A stretch of DNA of 64,000 bases from Gigaspora rosea. Taxonomy: Eukaryota > Glomeromycota > Glomeromycetes > Diversisporales > Gigasporaceae. Where the stretch lies: NCBI GenBank assembly GCA_003550325.1, contig QKWP01000263.1, positions 73,489-137,488 on the forward strand. Reading direction: 5' to 3'. Below the pieces are notes generated by a model. The model was not told where the DNA came from, made no database searches, and saw only the letters and a list, made by a program, of their open reading frames with translations. Below are positions 12,336-23,444 of the stretch, one piece after another (the first letter of the stretch is position 1; each line of letters starts with the position of its first letter). The position numbers and the translations under genes were made by a program.

Positions 12336-12969
12336 ATGGCTAATTCGCCAAAATCTAATTGGAAAAAATTGGTCAGTCTACTTGAAGAAACATGCAGAAA
12401 ACAACTGATCTGGACTCATCCGTAGAAACGCACTCTGGCACTTCATTTGATTCGGATTCTGATTCTAGTCCAACATTTTCGAGAAAGCGGTGTAGAGGTA
12501 TGAAATGTCCATATTATAGTCACTATAGTTTCAAAATAATTAATAAATTTAACTATAACATTAATTCCTTCAAAATTTTCAGACAGACGATTCGGAGTCA
12601 TCTGATAAACACACTCCGAATCTTTACCCAATTCTGGTTCTGGTTCTGGTTCTAATTCTTCACCAAGTAAAGTGTGAAATTTTCATAGTATAATCATTAT
12701 AATTATCAACTAAATATTCATCGAATATATTTTTGCTTTTTTTTTGTGTCCGATAACCTTTTTACAGATGGCAGACTGGACATTTTCGGGCCCTGAAAAT
12801 TGCTGCAAAGCAATTCAAACCGGAAGAATATAAGGGCACCTCCGCTTTCAAGATTGCTCATGTGAAAGTCGGCCAATACCATCTAGTCGGTGTGAAAAGG
12901 AAGAAGAAGATCCACCGACTTTCTGACGTCGTAGTAGACAGACCTCTGTCACGGGTGCCCCTGTATTGA
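12336..12969 (+). pseudogene. Broken multi-exon gene of unknown function
   Basis: Three coding-like patches are visible. From ATG 12336 the frame reads SNWKKLVSLLEETCRKQLIW and then hits a stop. A second frame nearby (12392-12498) is Ser/Asp-rich (SGTSFDSDSDSSPTFSRKR) and ends at a GTATGA donor. After an intron ending TTTTCAG near 12582 comes a short acidic stretch (DDSESSDKHTPN), and beyond it a Gly/Ser repeat in a shifted frame. After a second intron (acceptor TTTTTACAG, 12767) a clean exon runs to TGA at 12967-12969, including FRALKIAAKQFKPEEYKGTS and VKRKKKIHRLSDVVVD. The patches fit only with one or two frameshifts, so I call it degraded. The last exon looks the best preserved. An in-frame three-exon model starting at 12392 also exists. 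Confidence 0.45.
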
Positions 12970-13025
12970 TGTTCAGATTGGAATAAAAATTTTACTATCC
13001 AGACTTATGATGCCCCTGTAATATG

Positions 13026-13201
13026 TACAGTCTTCCTCTATAATCACACAGTTTGTATCAAGAAAATTAGTGATCATAAAAGAGTGTGATTATATAGAAG
13101 TCTTTTTTTATAAGTTTATTAATAAATTGTTTCAAAATTCAATGTAATTGTACAGGTGTTGTGATTATATAGGCGGTGATCATAGAGGAGGAGGAATGTC
13201 C
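13026..13201. mobile_element. Pogo-like MITE, second copy of the 7618-7797 family
   Basis: It starts TACAGTCTTCCTCTATAATC and ends with the eroded reverse complement GAGGAGGAGGAATGT. The interior is almost identical to 7618-7797. It sits 57 bases after the stop of the broken gene. Confidence 0.7.
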
Positions 13202-13578
13202 CGAAATATGTCTGCGCATAATGAAAAATCATAAAAATTATAAAAATTATAATGATATAAATAGCGATCTAATGTCACAGTATATAGTGATAATTTCTGC
13301 ATTAATCGCAGAATTTTTTTTCACCAATTGACAACTTTTTAATATATAAAATTATCAAAAATTATGATTCAAGTTCGCAAAAAAAAAAATTCCTAATAAT
13401 TTTTGAATGAAAAAATAATGTTCATTATTTTTTAAGTTTCAAAAAAAAAAAAAAAGGACGTAGAATATCTATTAAATTCTTTATTGCTTAAATAACGTTT
13501 GAATTTTATTTTTATTTTCATAGAGAAACTTTTTCTTATTTATTAATATTTAAGATTACTTTATTGTCATAAAAAAAT

Positions 13579-13728
13579 AGTCGACTTCCTATATAGAAAA
13601 TTACTCTGTTTTATTAAAAGCTCACGATTTTCTTTTAAAAAGAACTATATATTATATAATATAAAACTTAAAGCTCCTTAAATATATCCGGAGTTTGTTA
13701 TAGAGAAGCTCGTTAAACAGAGTCGACT
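13579..13728. mobile_element. Short CAGTCGAC-type MITE
   Basis: TAGTCGACTTCC at the left is mirrored by an extended right end (GAAGCTCGTTAAACAGAGTC then GACTA). The element is bounded by TA. The 150-base interior is AT-rich. Confidence 0.5.
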
Positions 13729-13762
13729 ATATATAGAAAAGTATATTGAATAACTTATTAAA

Positions 13763-13866
13763 TTTGTTAAATAGGGTTCAATAAATCCATTAAAAATAAA
13801 ATATATAATTTGTTAAATAGGGTTCAATAAATCCATTAAAAATAAAATATATAATTTGTTAAGTAA
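13763..13866. repeat. Tandem duplication of a 49-base unit
   Basis: Two identical adjacent units containing AATAGGGTTCAATAAATCCA. Perfect identity implies a recent event. Confidence 0.8.
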
Positions 13867-13939
13867 TTTTGTTTTTTATTAAAAAAAATTTCGTTTGTTA
13901 TATGACCATTAATAAAAGAATAACGATATTATAATATTT

Positions 13940-14179
13940 TTGAAGTTAGAATTAAATTTAGATATTAAGTCTCCGGACCTCAACAGTTTTTGTTTCCTAG
14001 TATATGAGCTTGGAAGAACACCGCCTTCATTACCTACAGTAATTTTGCTTCGAATGGACAGCTATACAGGTCTAACACTTCTATCTCAAACAATAATCAA
14101 GTACACTTTGGAGAAAATAGAGAACTTGTTCTCATACACATTTTCCTCTGTGCCTTGCTTGGGAAATCACATTTCATAA
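13940..14179 (+). pseudogene. Possible fragment of a PIF1-like helicase
   Basis: A 79-residue frame lacking a proper ATG start contains PPSLPTVILLRMDSYTGLTL. This resembles the 'LPxxVhVxFDxYTGP' strand found late in PIF1-like helicases, which occur as cellular genes and in Helitrons. Nothing else of a helicase (Walker motifs) is visible nearby. It could be a chance open frame. Confidence 0.25.
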
Positions 14180-14478
14180 GTCACAAAGCTTAACATTACC
14201 ACAAACCCTGTAAAAAATATTGGAAATAAGGAATTTGCAACAGGTCTTGCGTACCAAGAGTTCATACTCTAATTGATCTTCTCTCGATAGCGTCCTTTCT
14301 TTTGCCAGATTACAAAAGTTATGTGTTTAGAACAAAGATTGTTTTCTTTATAAATTTATTATTAATGCTAAAGGCAATTATAAAGTTTAAATTCTAAATT
14401 TAGTTTAATATTTTTAGTCAACTTATTTTAAACCTTTTTATCAAATCTATATTTTTATTATTTATCTAAAATAGTTTT
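14180..14478. other. Downstream region of the nine-exon gene
   Basis: AT-rich, with no gene of its own seen. It would include the 3' UTR of the minus-strand gene ending at 14479. Confidence 0.4.
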
Positions 14479-17400
14479 TTAATAAGTATTATCAATTGAA
14501 TTTGTTCTCTCATTAGTATTATCGACTACTTTTAGTTCATGTAATCGATATCTATTATTAATAATTCTAAATAATTTTAAAATAATATCATTTAATAAAA
14601 CAATAGATCCGGTTACTAATGCCAAAAATGGAATAGCTTCGTATTTAACCGTGTATAGTAAATATAAAATCTACAATATAAAAAATTTCTAGTTTAATAA
14701 AATTATTAAATTATTCTTTTTATCAATTTATATTACAAACCTGTATAATAAGTTGAGGTATATTTTCTGTAATGGTTTTAACAACAGATGCCCCAAAGAT
14801 CCAATTTCTAGTACTATTCAAAAATGGAGCATTGAATAATTCAAATCCACCAAAATTTGAAGTTAAGCATTCTAATAACATCACATTCGATCCTGAAAGT
14901 ATAAAAAATATTGAAATAAAATTTGTATATTTATCAAACCATTCAGTAAATAAATCATTAGATCTTAATTCATGGCTTATAATTATAATTGCAGCAATTA
15001 AATTAAATAGTAATGCAAAAATTAATATAAAAATGCTAAATTTATTATGTAAAAATATTAATAATTAGTAATATTTTATTATTAATTATATAATTAATTT
15101 ATAATGAAGTTTATACAATCATACCTGGGAATATATAGCCAAGGAACGTCTCTTCTATTTTTAACAACAAACAAAATATCCATAGTTAAATCAAATAAAA
15201 TAAATGTCATAGTAAATATCATAAAACTTTGTCCCTATATAAGAGTTATATATAAATAATCTGAAAATTAAAAATTTGTTTAAAGCAAGTGTTTTAAGTA
15301 TTTTTACCTTTTGATATCTACGATAAGCTAATAATACAATAATACTTAAAATAACGATTCCAATTAATATTCCAAGCAATTTATATTTCATTTCTTCCCA
15401 TAAATTTGCTTGAAAAATATTTGAGATTAAATCACAAAGTGTTTTTAAATATTGAATATAAATATCAAATAACTTACTATTTATTTGAAGTCCATATGAA
15501 GAATCTAAATACTTTGTATAATTATTCATCGATAATATTGAAAAGTCTTTGTTTTTTATTAATGCTTCCATATCATTAATTATTCGAGGAACAGATACTT
15601 GATAAATATTAGATGGCGCCAAAATTTCAATTTGCAATAAATATTGTAAAGGTGATGTTGATGGATCATATTGAATTCGATGTGTTAAACGTAATCTTCC
15701 GGGAGTAGTAGGAATACTTTCAATAAGTTCATTTAGTAAACTATATAAAAATTTGGACTCTTCGAATTCAGTAAGAGAATCATACACTTTCGTTCCATCA
15801 GGAGTTAAGCGTACAATAACTGTAGCCGTACCTTTATAAGTAATAGAAATAAGCATTGTATATAAATGTAAAATAATCATAATATAAATAAAAATATTTT
15901 TGTACCAAAATATGGCTCTGGATTGATTTCTATACGAAAAAAGTTTACTCATTAATTGTAATTCATTTAATCATATCATATATTAATCAATTCAATTAAC
16001 TTACGTGGAGTAGTATTAAACGTCCATATATTTTCCGCAATACCAGAAATAGGTTCACTCGTTGAGGCAAATTTTACAAAATTATTGTCGACCACGATTA
16101 AATAGGAAGAACCCCATCGATTAATGATACTTTGTGAAATATTGCATAACATTGTATTATTTATAATAGTACAATTTTTTGAATTTCCAGAATAAATTTG
16201 TCTCAACTTGATTTGTCTGGTAGTCGTATTAATTTGATAGATAGAGAGATTATTTAATGATTTAGAAATCTGACTTGAAAATGTTATATTTATAAAACTT
16301 AAGTTTGGTGAAATAGTATCATTAATTTTTGGATATGTTGAAACAACATTGGGATTTTCATAACCAGCTAGAGTTTTTGCATGTAAAATTAATAAATGAA
16401 ATGAATATTTGAGCTTATGCAAATAAACCAATTACAATATACTTACAATCATTTCTGAATTTTTCCATATTTATGCTGAAAATGTCCCAACTAGTATTCG
16501 AATTACTAGAATTATATACCATATACAATATATAAGTATTGTTTTTCATTATGCCAAACATAGCTCTTGAAAATGTTGAGATAGGAATTAATTCCCATCT
16601 GTATTCATTGCCAGTAAGTGGGATAACATGTCCAGTCAAATTAGAAACAGATGCTCCGAATTGAGTATTATTCCAGCAAGTTATAATAGATCCACCATAA
16701 AATAAAGGCAAAATATGATATACTTCTCTATAAACGTTCATATATCGTATATTTGATTTCACGACAGAACCAGATGACAAGAAATCAATTTGATATGTTG
16801 TAAAAATTAGTGACCTAAAAGTCTCATTTAAGGTTATCATGCATGTATTTCCATTTTCAGTGTGACTTGGTGAACAAGAAGTATATACTAAGTTCGTGAC
16901 ATTTTTCTCAGAATGAAGTAAAATTTTTTCAGAAATATTGTGAGTTGAGAAAGATAAAAAACTATAATACAAAAATAATGTTGGAACAGATGTATAATTT
17001 AACATGCTATAATTATCATATGATAGTTCTGTTGTAACAAAACCAAAACTTCCATCAACCATTGAAAATACTGACTGAAGAATCGAATTAATCGAAAGGT
17101 TAAAAGAGTTTCTGGCTACAAAATCAATATCATCTTGTCTAAAATTTTTATTTTAAAATCAAATAATATATAAATTAGAACATTTAATTAGATATGAATT
17201 ATTCTGTTGAATTTACTGTATTTCAAACTGAATAGTATATACAGATCACTGTAATAACTTACTGTAAATTATATAAAATCCAATTAATATTATTTGCAAA
17301 TTGATTATAAATTAAAAAAGAAGTCAATCGCGTGTTTAAAATAAGATTTAAACTTGGATTATTTGCAATGGTTCCATTTGTTATAAAAAGATTACTATTA

Positions 17401-17929
17401 AAATACAAATAACAAGTTACTATTTATAAACAAATTATGATACAAAAAATTTAAAGAAATAATAATTTGATGCAAACTTTTTTATAATTTGACTATTCCA
17501 ATCTATTAACATTCCAGTGACCTGCTCATTGCCATCAATAATATCATCATGAAGTAGAAAATAAAGCCTCATAGTTAAAGGGAATATACGTCTGATATTG
17601 ATACTTTTGTCTGTAAAATCAAGGTTCAGGTATGTTGAAGATCCGTTTGGTAAGAGTGTATAAATTGTTTCGTACCGATTGTCGTTATTATCATCGAAGA
17701 CCTTAATTACAAGTCCACCGTCATAACTTGAATTTACATCAAATTTCTTATAACGTAGATCATTTTTGCTGCTCGAATAAATAATATTATACCCATAAAC
17801 AGTAAAGTTACATAATAAAATAATAAAACAATAAGACAGAAGGTTTTTAGCTGAATTCTTATATTGGTGAATCATTTTTAGCATGCGTTTATTGCTGGAG
17901 CGAAACGAGAGAACTCGTATTTTATGCAC
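14479..17929 (-). CDS. Nine-exon membrane protein: glycosylated ectodomain plus six C-terminal membrane segments
   Basis: I assembled this from the sequence. Exons in transcription order are 17478-17929, 17263-17394, 16447-17138, 16005-16367, 15906-15929, 15308-15831, 15125-15234, 14741-15035 and 14479-14670. All junctions are GT-AG and phases agree throughout, giving 927 residues. A hydrophobic signal segment (LLSYCFIILLCNF) lies near residues 30-45; Met19 is an equally good start. Residues ~50-425 are rich in N-glycosylation sites. Residues ~430-545, from DTISPNLSFINITF to WTFNTTP, look like an Ig-like module. Six membrane segments follow at about 703-723, 733-753, 767-787, 804-824, 855-875 and 879-900. 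Segment five contains ENIPQLIIQ; an E-x-x-P-Q-L-x-x-Q motif is also known to me from XK-related scramblases, but that link is only suggestive. It is probably a surface receptor-like or transport-related protein. The 24-base exon and its AAAG acceptor are the weakest junctions. Confidence 0.7.
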
Positions 17930-18490
17930 TTTTATTAAATATCAAAATGTAGTTTAGCATATTCCATCCCTAACGCCAATTCCCTATATTTGTACTAGTG
18001 TAAGATCAAGCGCTCTTATATCAATGAACTCCCGATTTAAACTGGTATATACTTTTTAAAAAAAAATTTTAGAGCAAAATCATGAGAAGATTCGAAATAT
18101 TATTGTGATTGATAGCTGTACAATAAAAAATCATATGAGTCCTTTACAGTAAGTAGAAAATGCCTAAATTGCTCACTGGAAACAAATATGAGTTCTCGCA
18201 AATTTTCGACACGGGCTATATTTTCTTAAATTACCATTATTTCAAAATCATGAAAATCATTAATCGTTAAAGAAAATCCGCCTATCTAAATATAGGATTT
18301 TTATGCTTATTTACAGAATACATGTGATAAAAAGACGTTTCGACCGATTAAGTGATTCTAGTTATATCTGTTATGTGATTAATAATAATAAAACGTTAAT
18401 CGCAATTAAGAGGTTATTGTTATATTTTTAGGACTTATAAGAATCTTAATAAAAATAAAGTTTGAGCATATTCATGTATCAATCACCTCA
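17930..18490. other. Upstream region of the nine-exon gene
   Basis: Presumed promoter of the minus-strand gene. I see no defined regulatory element and no other gene. Confidence 0.35.
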
Positions 18491-18496
18491 CAAACA

Positions 18497-18718
18497 GGGT
18501 TAGCACATTTATCCATGGAGAACAGCTCCATTGTTTGCCCCATTGATAATAATTTCTGAATGGAGCCAATGAAAGCCAACAATTCCATCAGATTATCTGT
18601 ATATTGGGTTAGAGGTTAGAACCCTTATTTTCTGCCGTCTTTTTTTTTATTTGCTCCATGAGATTCTCCATTGGCTCTCCATTAGGCTCCATTGGTAATC
18701 TCAATGAGCAACCCTGCT
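18497..18718. mobile_element. hAT-like MITE with CAGGGTT ends
   Basis: The left end CAGGGTTAGCACA and right end TGAGCAACCCTG are hAT-like inverted termini. The interior repeats TCCATTGGCTC-type words in both orientations. The flanking 8-base target duplication is not clean (CTCACAAA against CTTCAAAT). Confidence 0.5.
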
Positions 18719-18739
18719 TCAAATAAGGATCTTCTTGCG

Positions 18740-18993
18740 TTACATAAGGAAATTTTTTAAATAGATTAGTAGCGATTATAAGCTGTATGGGTGCTACTAA
18801 TCGATTTAAATCCAAATTGATTATAATTGATATTAATCTTACTAATTGATTCTTATCGATTACTAGTGGTAGTAATCATTATTAATCTTATTACTTTTAA
18901 TCGATTATTAGCTGTATTGGTGCTACTAATCGATTATAATCTTAGGATTTTAAACGTTAATAATCTTTTTAAAAAATTTCCTTTAGTAAAGGA
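18740..18993. mobile_element. Inverted-repeat element with an internal direct repeat
   Basis: AAGGAAATTTTTTAAA near 18748 is mirrored near 18965-18985. A ~30-base direct repeat containing GGTGCTACTAATCGATT occurs at about 18788 and 18919. No gene. Confidence 0.5.
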
Positions 18994-19637
18994 AATTCCA
19001 CTTTGTAATCAATGACAGGTTGTATTTCTTTTGTTCTATGAGCTGCATATAATGTACTTCGAGTATGGCATAATTATGAGTGTGATTCGAAACAATGATA
19101 CCATTCCTCATGACTTTGTCTCTCTATATTTCAGTATTTGTTCGTACGTACGTATATAGTGAAACCTTATGTAATTACATCAGCATAAGTCTAAAAATAT
19201 TTGTTATATTCAGACATGCGAGAGGTATTCATTAGTATGTATTATAATGCATAGATGGGCTGTCGTCAATAGAAATCTTGGACAGCTAACCTGTAGGACC
19301 GTGAGAATGCATAAATTTGATTATCTCACTAATCAAAATAGGGATGATGATATTCTGCAAAATGCAGGTACCGCAGAATTCATGGATTGGGGATTTTAGA
19401 CTAAAATTTTGATTCAGATCAATTATTTATTTATTGGTAAGTTTTAAAGGAAATCCTCGGAAGGGTAGATAATCAGTTAATACAAACCACGGACGTGGTT
19501 GTCGGGAGGTTTCAATACATTAGCGATTAAGTCTTTTTTTCGCAGAAATAGAAATATGAATCAAAACAATCGAATTTGAGCAATATTTTTAAAATAATAA
19601 AACCTTCATGTGGCAAAAATTTGGTTTGCACTCCCAG
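18994..19637. other. Spacer, no gene seen
   Basis: Mixed-composition sequence without a convincing frame, repeat or RNA gene. Confidence 0.4.
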
Positions 19638-19875
19638 GTATGGGTGTCTAAATTACTCCTCTTAATAAAAAAATATTTAGACATTTAGTTCGTCGAAATC
19701 AATTTTCCTTAGTGGTGAAATTAATTTCTTAATTGTCGAAATTTTTTTGAATTCTTTATGTCAAAATACATTAGATAACATAGATACTTCGTGGAATTCA
19801 TACAAACAAACTACCAATGTCGAAATGTTTGGCGAAATTACTTTTTTTAAAAAAAATAATTTAGACACCCATGTA
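19638..19875. mobile_element. Small element with ATGGGTGTCTAAATTA ends
   Basis: The left end GTATGGGTGTCTAAATTA is mirrored at the right (TAATTTAGACACCCATGTA). A related end (AATAATTTAGACACCCTAT) occurs at about 22825, attached to the stem repeat described there. Confidence 0.6.
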
Positions 19876-20014
19876 TAGTGTAACGGTTGAGTTGGGAGAG
19901 CGGTAAAACAATATGGACAATAGTGCCAATTAAAGCTCCAACCGATTACGGGATGAGAGGATAAATAGATGAATACGGTACGTAAAAGTATCGACAATCC
20001 GGGTTATTGCATCC

Positions 20015-20336
20015 ACTTATTTGCGCGGGTAATACAAACTCCTGGAGAGGAAATAGCCAATCGGAGAGTGCAAATTTTGACTATTCCGGATCAGCCCGAC
20101 GAAGAATTCGAACACGCGTAAAAGAAGAAAAAAGCGAAAATAAGCAAAAAATGTTTAAATCGATCTTGGTGCACTAATTAAAAATGACGGGAATGAAATT
20201 TTACTTATATTAAACATCACTCTAACCCTATAGCCTCTAACGTTAAGGCCCTAACCCTAAATTTTTATCTCACGCACATAGTTTATTTACAAAATAGGAT
20301 TTTCTTTTTTGGTTTGTGTTACCCGCGCAAATAAGT
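20015..20336. mobile_element. MITE with ACTTATTTGCGCGGGTAA ends, shared-core group
   Basis: Inverted ends of about 25 bases (ACTTATTTGCGCGGGTAAT ... reverse complement). The interior carries GGATCAGCCCGACGAAG, then a lysine-codon-like AAGAAAAAAGCGAAAA run, then AAAAATGACGGGAATGAAAT and CCCTAACCCTAA. This is the core shared with 20715-21071, 23163-23444, 55089-55369 and 62191-62478. Confidence 0.6.
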
Positions 20337-20639
20337 AAAATGCCGGGGCATTGATCGAAGGGAATCGTTCAATTAGGGTCGGAATCACGTGAACAATTTT
20401 AAAAGCATAACCAAACTCGTTACGCAGAATTCGAGTTATAATAAGCCAATACGAAGTTACAAGTCAATTCAGTCCGTCGAATTGAGTCTCGCAAGGTTTA
20501 TTAAGGTTAAAATCGAATTCAAAAGATAAGTGTTTTACTTTTCTTATTATTGCATTTTAAATTGAACGTCAAACTTATATTTGCTTTATTAATTTTTTTA
20601 GAGGTCTTATATACATTTTTGTTTTCCTCAGTGTCTACA

Positions 20640-20714
20640 CTATAAATTTAGCGTTTACGCTAATAATTTAGCGTCTACGCGGAAAATTTAGCGTCTGCGC
20701 TATAAATTTTGCGT
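20640..20714. repeat. Short GCGTCTACGC tandem repeat
   Basis: The ~23-base unit AATTTAGCGTCTACGC is repeated about four times with changes. One more unit appears at 21072-21090, past the inserted element, so the element landed inside the array. Confidence 0.6.
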
Positions 20715-21071
20715 GGCCCCACCAGGAGTCTAGACACTTTTGCAGTAACGTGACCATCACGTGGTGTGGCGTCTTCGGATTAACTTTTTGGCTTTATTGT
20801 TAAGGTTAGGGTTAGGGTTCGTGTATATAGCCTTAGAAGGTCCCTATATATGTGTAAAATCGCGTTCTGGACATGTTTATGTGGTTTTTAAGGCCGATTT
20901 AAACACTAGTTTTCAAGTATTTTCGCTCTTTTCTCTTTTTTTCTTCTTGTACACGTGTTTTGTTTTGATGTCGGACTGATCCGGGATGATTAAAATTTAC
21001 GTTCTCCGATTGGTTAATTCTCATGCGCCACGTCACGTTACTGCAAAAGTGTCTAGACCCCTGGTGCGGTT
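20715..21071. mobile_element. Mutator-like MITE with ~35-base inverted ends
   Basis: The ends share GTCTAGACACTTTTGCAGTA in inverted orientation, extending outward through CACCAGG. A likely 9-base target duplication (ATTTTGCGT at 20706-20714, ATTTAGCGT at 21072-21080) has one change. Nine-base duplications and long inverted ends suggest the Mutator group. The interior contains the shared GATCAG...AAGAAGAAAAAA core in reverse and GGTTAGGGTTAGGG. Confidence 0.65.
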
Positions 21072-21445
21072 ATTTAGCGTCAACGCGAAATTAAATGCAC
21101 TGCGCTTTCCCAGCCACATGAAATTCCCTTATTTGTATAACTAATCATTTTCACAAGGGAATTACTAATTTTACTTATTTTAGGGCCACTATCAAAGTCT
21201 GCGCGTGACGAAACAAATATATAAAATAAAAATAGAATAACATATACAAAAAAATAAAATAAAAATAAAAATACTAATAATAATAAAAATTCCGAAGTCA
21301 TTATTTTCAATCCATTACAATAGGTATATTGTATGGCGGAGGGTACCGTACATTATTTGTAGTACCTTGTAAGGAGAATATATTAGCTTATAAAATTTTT
21401 GTTCCAAATCAAAATTTATCGAATTTAAAGTTTTTTATACAGTAG

Positions 21446-21757
21446 GAGGTTGATAAATATCGCAGGTTGCTATATCGCAGGTTAATATGATTGGCCAATT
21501 AGATCACAGGATCTTGTGTAACAAAACGAACGAAAAATTAGGAAAAATTACAAAAAACAGAAATTTTAATAACTTGAAATTCAATAAGTCTTGGGCTTCT
21601 AATTAAAAGTTTTTAGCGCTTAATTTTGCATATATATATGCACCCTCTAACCTAATATTAATACTATTCGGATCCTAACCCTAACTAATAATCATTTTAA
21701 TTTTTTTTAATTAATATTAACCTGCGATATCGCAACCTGCTAAATTTATCAAAATCC
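21446..21757. mobile_element. MITE with ATATCGCAGGTTAATAT inverted ends
   Basis: The left end has TTGATAAATATCGCAGGTTG followed by a second ATCGCAGGTTAATAT. The right end mirrors this over about 39 bases with few changes. The interior has CCTAACCCTAAC. No gene. Confidence 0.65.
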
Positions 21758-22192
21758 TTTTTATATATGAATTTAATCATGTGGCATAAAATGATTGGCC
21801 TTTAACTGTTCTGGTCATGCGATTGCAGTTTCAAATAGTTATAATAATTAATTTTAGATGTAACTTCTTTTTAATTCCAGCTGGAATCACATAATTATAA
21901 CTAACTCAATGCTAATTCTGGCCAAATCGAAATAAATCGAAATTTTTGCTTAGAATCAAAATATTCCAATGCTCCTGTTAGAGGATCATCTAAAATCACG
22001 TCCAATCTGATATAGAGCCAATAAAATTGTATATAAAAAATGAAACTCACAAAAAATAAAGAAACGAGTGTCTAAACCCTTGCCATAATTTTAATAAAAT
22101 AGTCAAAAACATATGACTGGACATGGCTTTAGAGTTTCCTTATTAGAAAAGAAATATACTGTATATTATTAAATTGGTCTTGATTTTTTACT
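21758..22192. other. Element debris, no gene
   Basis: 22050-22140 carries a fragment of the shared MITE core (AAAGAAACGAGTGTCTAAAC, then ACATGGCTTTAGAG, resembling 62191-62478 and 55089-55369). The rest is unassigned. Confidence 0.4.
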
Positions 22193-22316
22193 CGGGTTAG
22201 TGATGCCTGGCGAAATGACGAAACCTGACGAAACCATCAATGACGAAACTTGACGAAACTTGACGAAACTTATGGTTTCGTCAGGTTTCATCATTTCGCC
22301 AGGCATCACTAACCCG
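22193..22316. repeat. Near-perfect 44-base-pair hairpin
   Basis: The two arms (22193-22236 and 22273-22316) are complementary over 44 bases with one mismatch, containing TAGTGATGCCTGGCGAAATG. The loop is a short tandem of TGACGAAACT. The TAGTGATGCC end and GACGAAA text match the right end and interior of the hAT-like element 24972-25210, so this may be a collapsed member of that family. Confidence 0.8.
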
Positions 22317-22639
22317 GATATCTTAAAAAAACTACACCTAAGTATTTACGATTTTTCCAATAAGCCATCCAAATTTTTCAATTATTTGACAGCGAAGCAG
22401 CGAAGATACTTTGAAAGTATCATATTTCTGTATTCAACTGGAGATATACATACATATGTACTAAAGTCTTAATATTTCATTAGCCACATGAATCTTAAAC
22501 TATATATAGCAATCTATTATGTAGAAACTATGGATTAAATCGAATTGTCAAAAAATTATTTGTCAATTTTACAAGAAGTCCCAAAGTTTATGTTAATAGC
22601 TGTAAATTTACGCATAATAATGTCCAATAATATTTTCAG

Positions 22640-22775
22640 TATCTAAAAACATTTTCGGCAACCGAAAATAATTTATATAGCCGCAATTATTTTTAGTTGG
22701 CATAATTATTTTCAGCAACTGAAATTATTTTCAGCAGCTCGAATTATTTTTGATAGCTGAAATTATTGATGGTTT
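22640..22775. repeat. Stem-forming tandem repeat
   Basis: About five drifting units of roughly 22 bases built from CAGCAACTGAAATTATTTT-type words, many self-complementary. It is flanked by the element end AATAATTTAGACACCC at 22825. Confidence 0.5.
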
Positions 22776-22849
22776 AGGCTGCCCAAAATATTTTTGGCAA
22801 TACTTATTTACAACAAGCAGAAATAATTTAGACACCCTATAGGGCTCAC

Positions 22850-22960
22850 AATAGCTACCCAGACCATGAAAGATCAACAAGATGCACTAATCAGATTTAC
22901 ACTATGAAGTAATAAAACTTTATATTAGGTTAGGATTACGACCAAAGCATTTATTGCTTA
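22850..22960. mobile_element. Half copy of the 58156-58403 MITE
   Basis: GACCATGAAAGATCAACAAG and the following TGCACTAATCAGAT match the left half of 58156-58403 with drift. The right half is missing. Confidence 0.45.
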
Positions 22961-22964
22961 TGGT

Positions 22965-23160
22965 ATTTTAGGCTGCGCAAAGCTGATTTTTCATTTTGCA
23001 TTACCTGCTGACCCATTTTTTCAATTTTTCAAAAAAAAATTTTTTTTTTTTAGATCCCAATTGTGCCAATTGTTCGATTTTGATATTTATTTTTTTCCAC
23101 TGTTCTCATCCAGTGTCACCCAATAAGTTCTCATAATTCAGTTAGAGAATATACCAAATT
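22965..23160. repeat. Dispersed repeat, copy also at 32000-32170
   Basis: CAATTGTGCCAATTGTTC and GCTGACCCATTTTT are shared with the block at 32000-32170. The other copy has more T in place of C. Confidence 0.5.
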
Positions 23161-23162
23161 AG

Positions 23163-23444
23163 ATGGATGGCTAAAGCTGTGTACCCACATGATTTTTTGA
23201 AATTTTAATTTAAATTAGGGTTAGAGGCTGTTTAGCATTAAGGTGGGTTAGGTTAATTATTATATAAGTAAAATTGCCTTCCCGACATTTTTTATTAATG
23301 GTCCAATACAGGTATGGGCTGCTTTTTTTTTGTTCTTGCATTTTTTTTTGCTTTTTGCCTTCTTTAGGCTGATTCATATAAACAAAATTTCGCAATTCCA
23401 GTTGGTTAATTTACCAAAAATGTCACATGAGCACACAGCTTTAA
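23163..23444. mobile_element. MITE of the GGCTAAAGC family (shared core)
   Basis: The ends GATGGCTAAAGCTGTGTACC and GCACACAGCTTTAA are inverted. The interior is the reverse of the 55089-55369 core (TTGCCTTCCCGACATTTTTT) and closely resembles 62191-62478. Confidence 0.6.

Noticed and set aside
14772..15068. 98-residue + frame
   Set aside because: It lies opposite exon 8 of the nine-exon minus-strand gene, whose splice sites and membrane segments are convincing.
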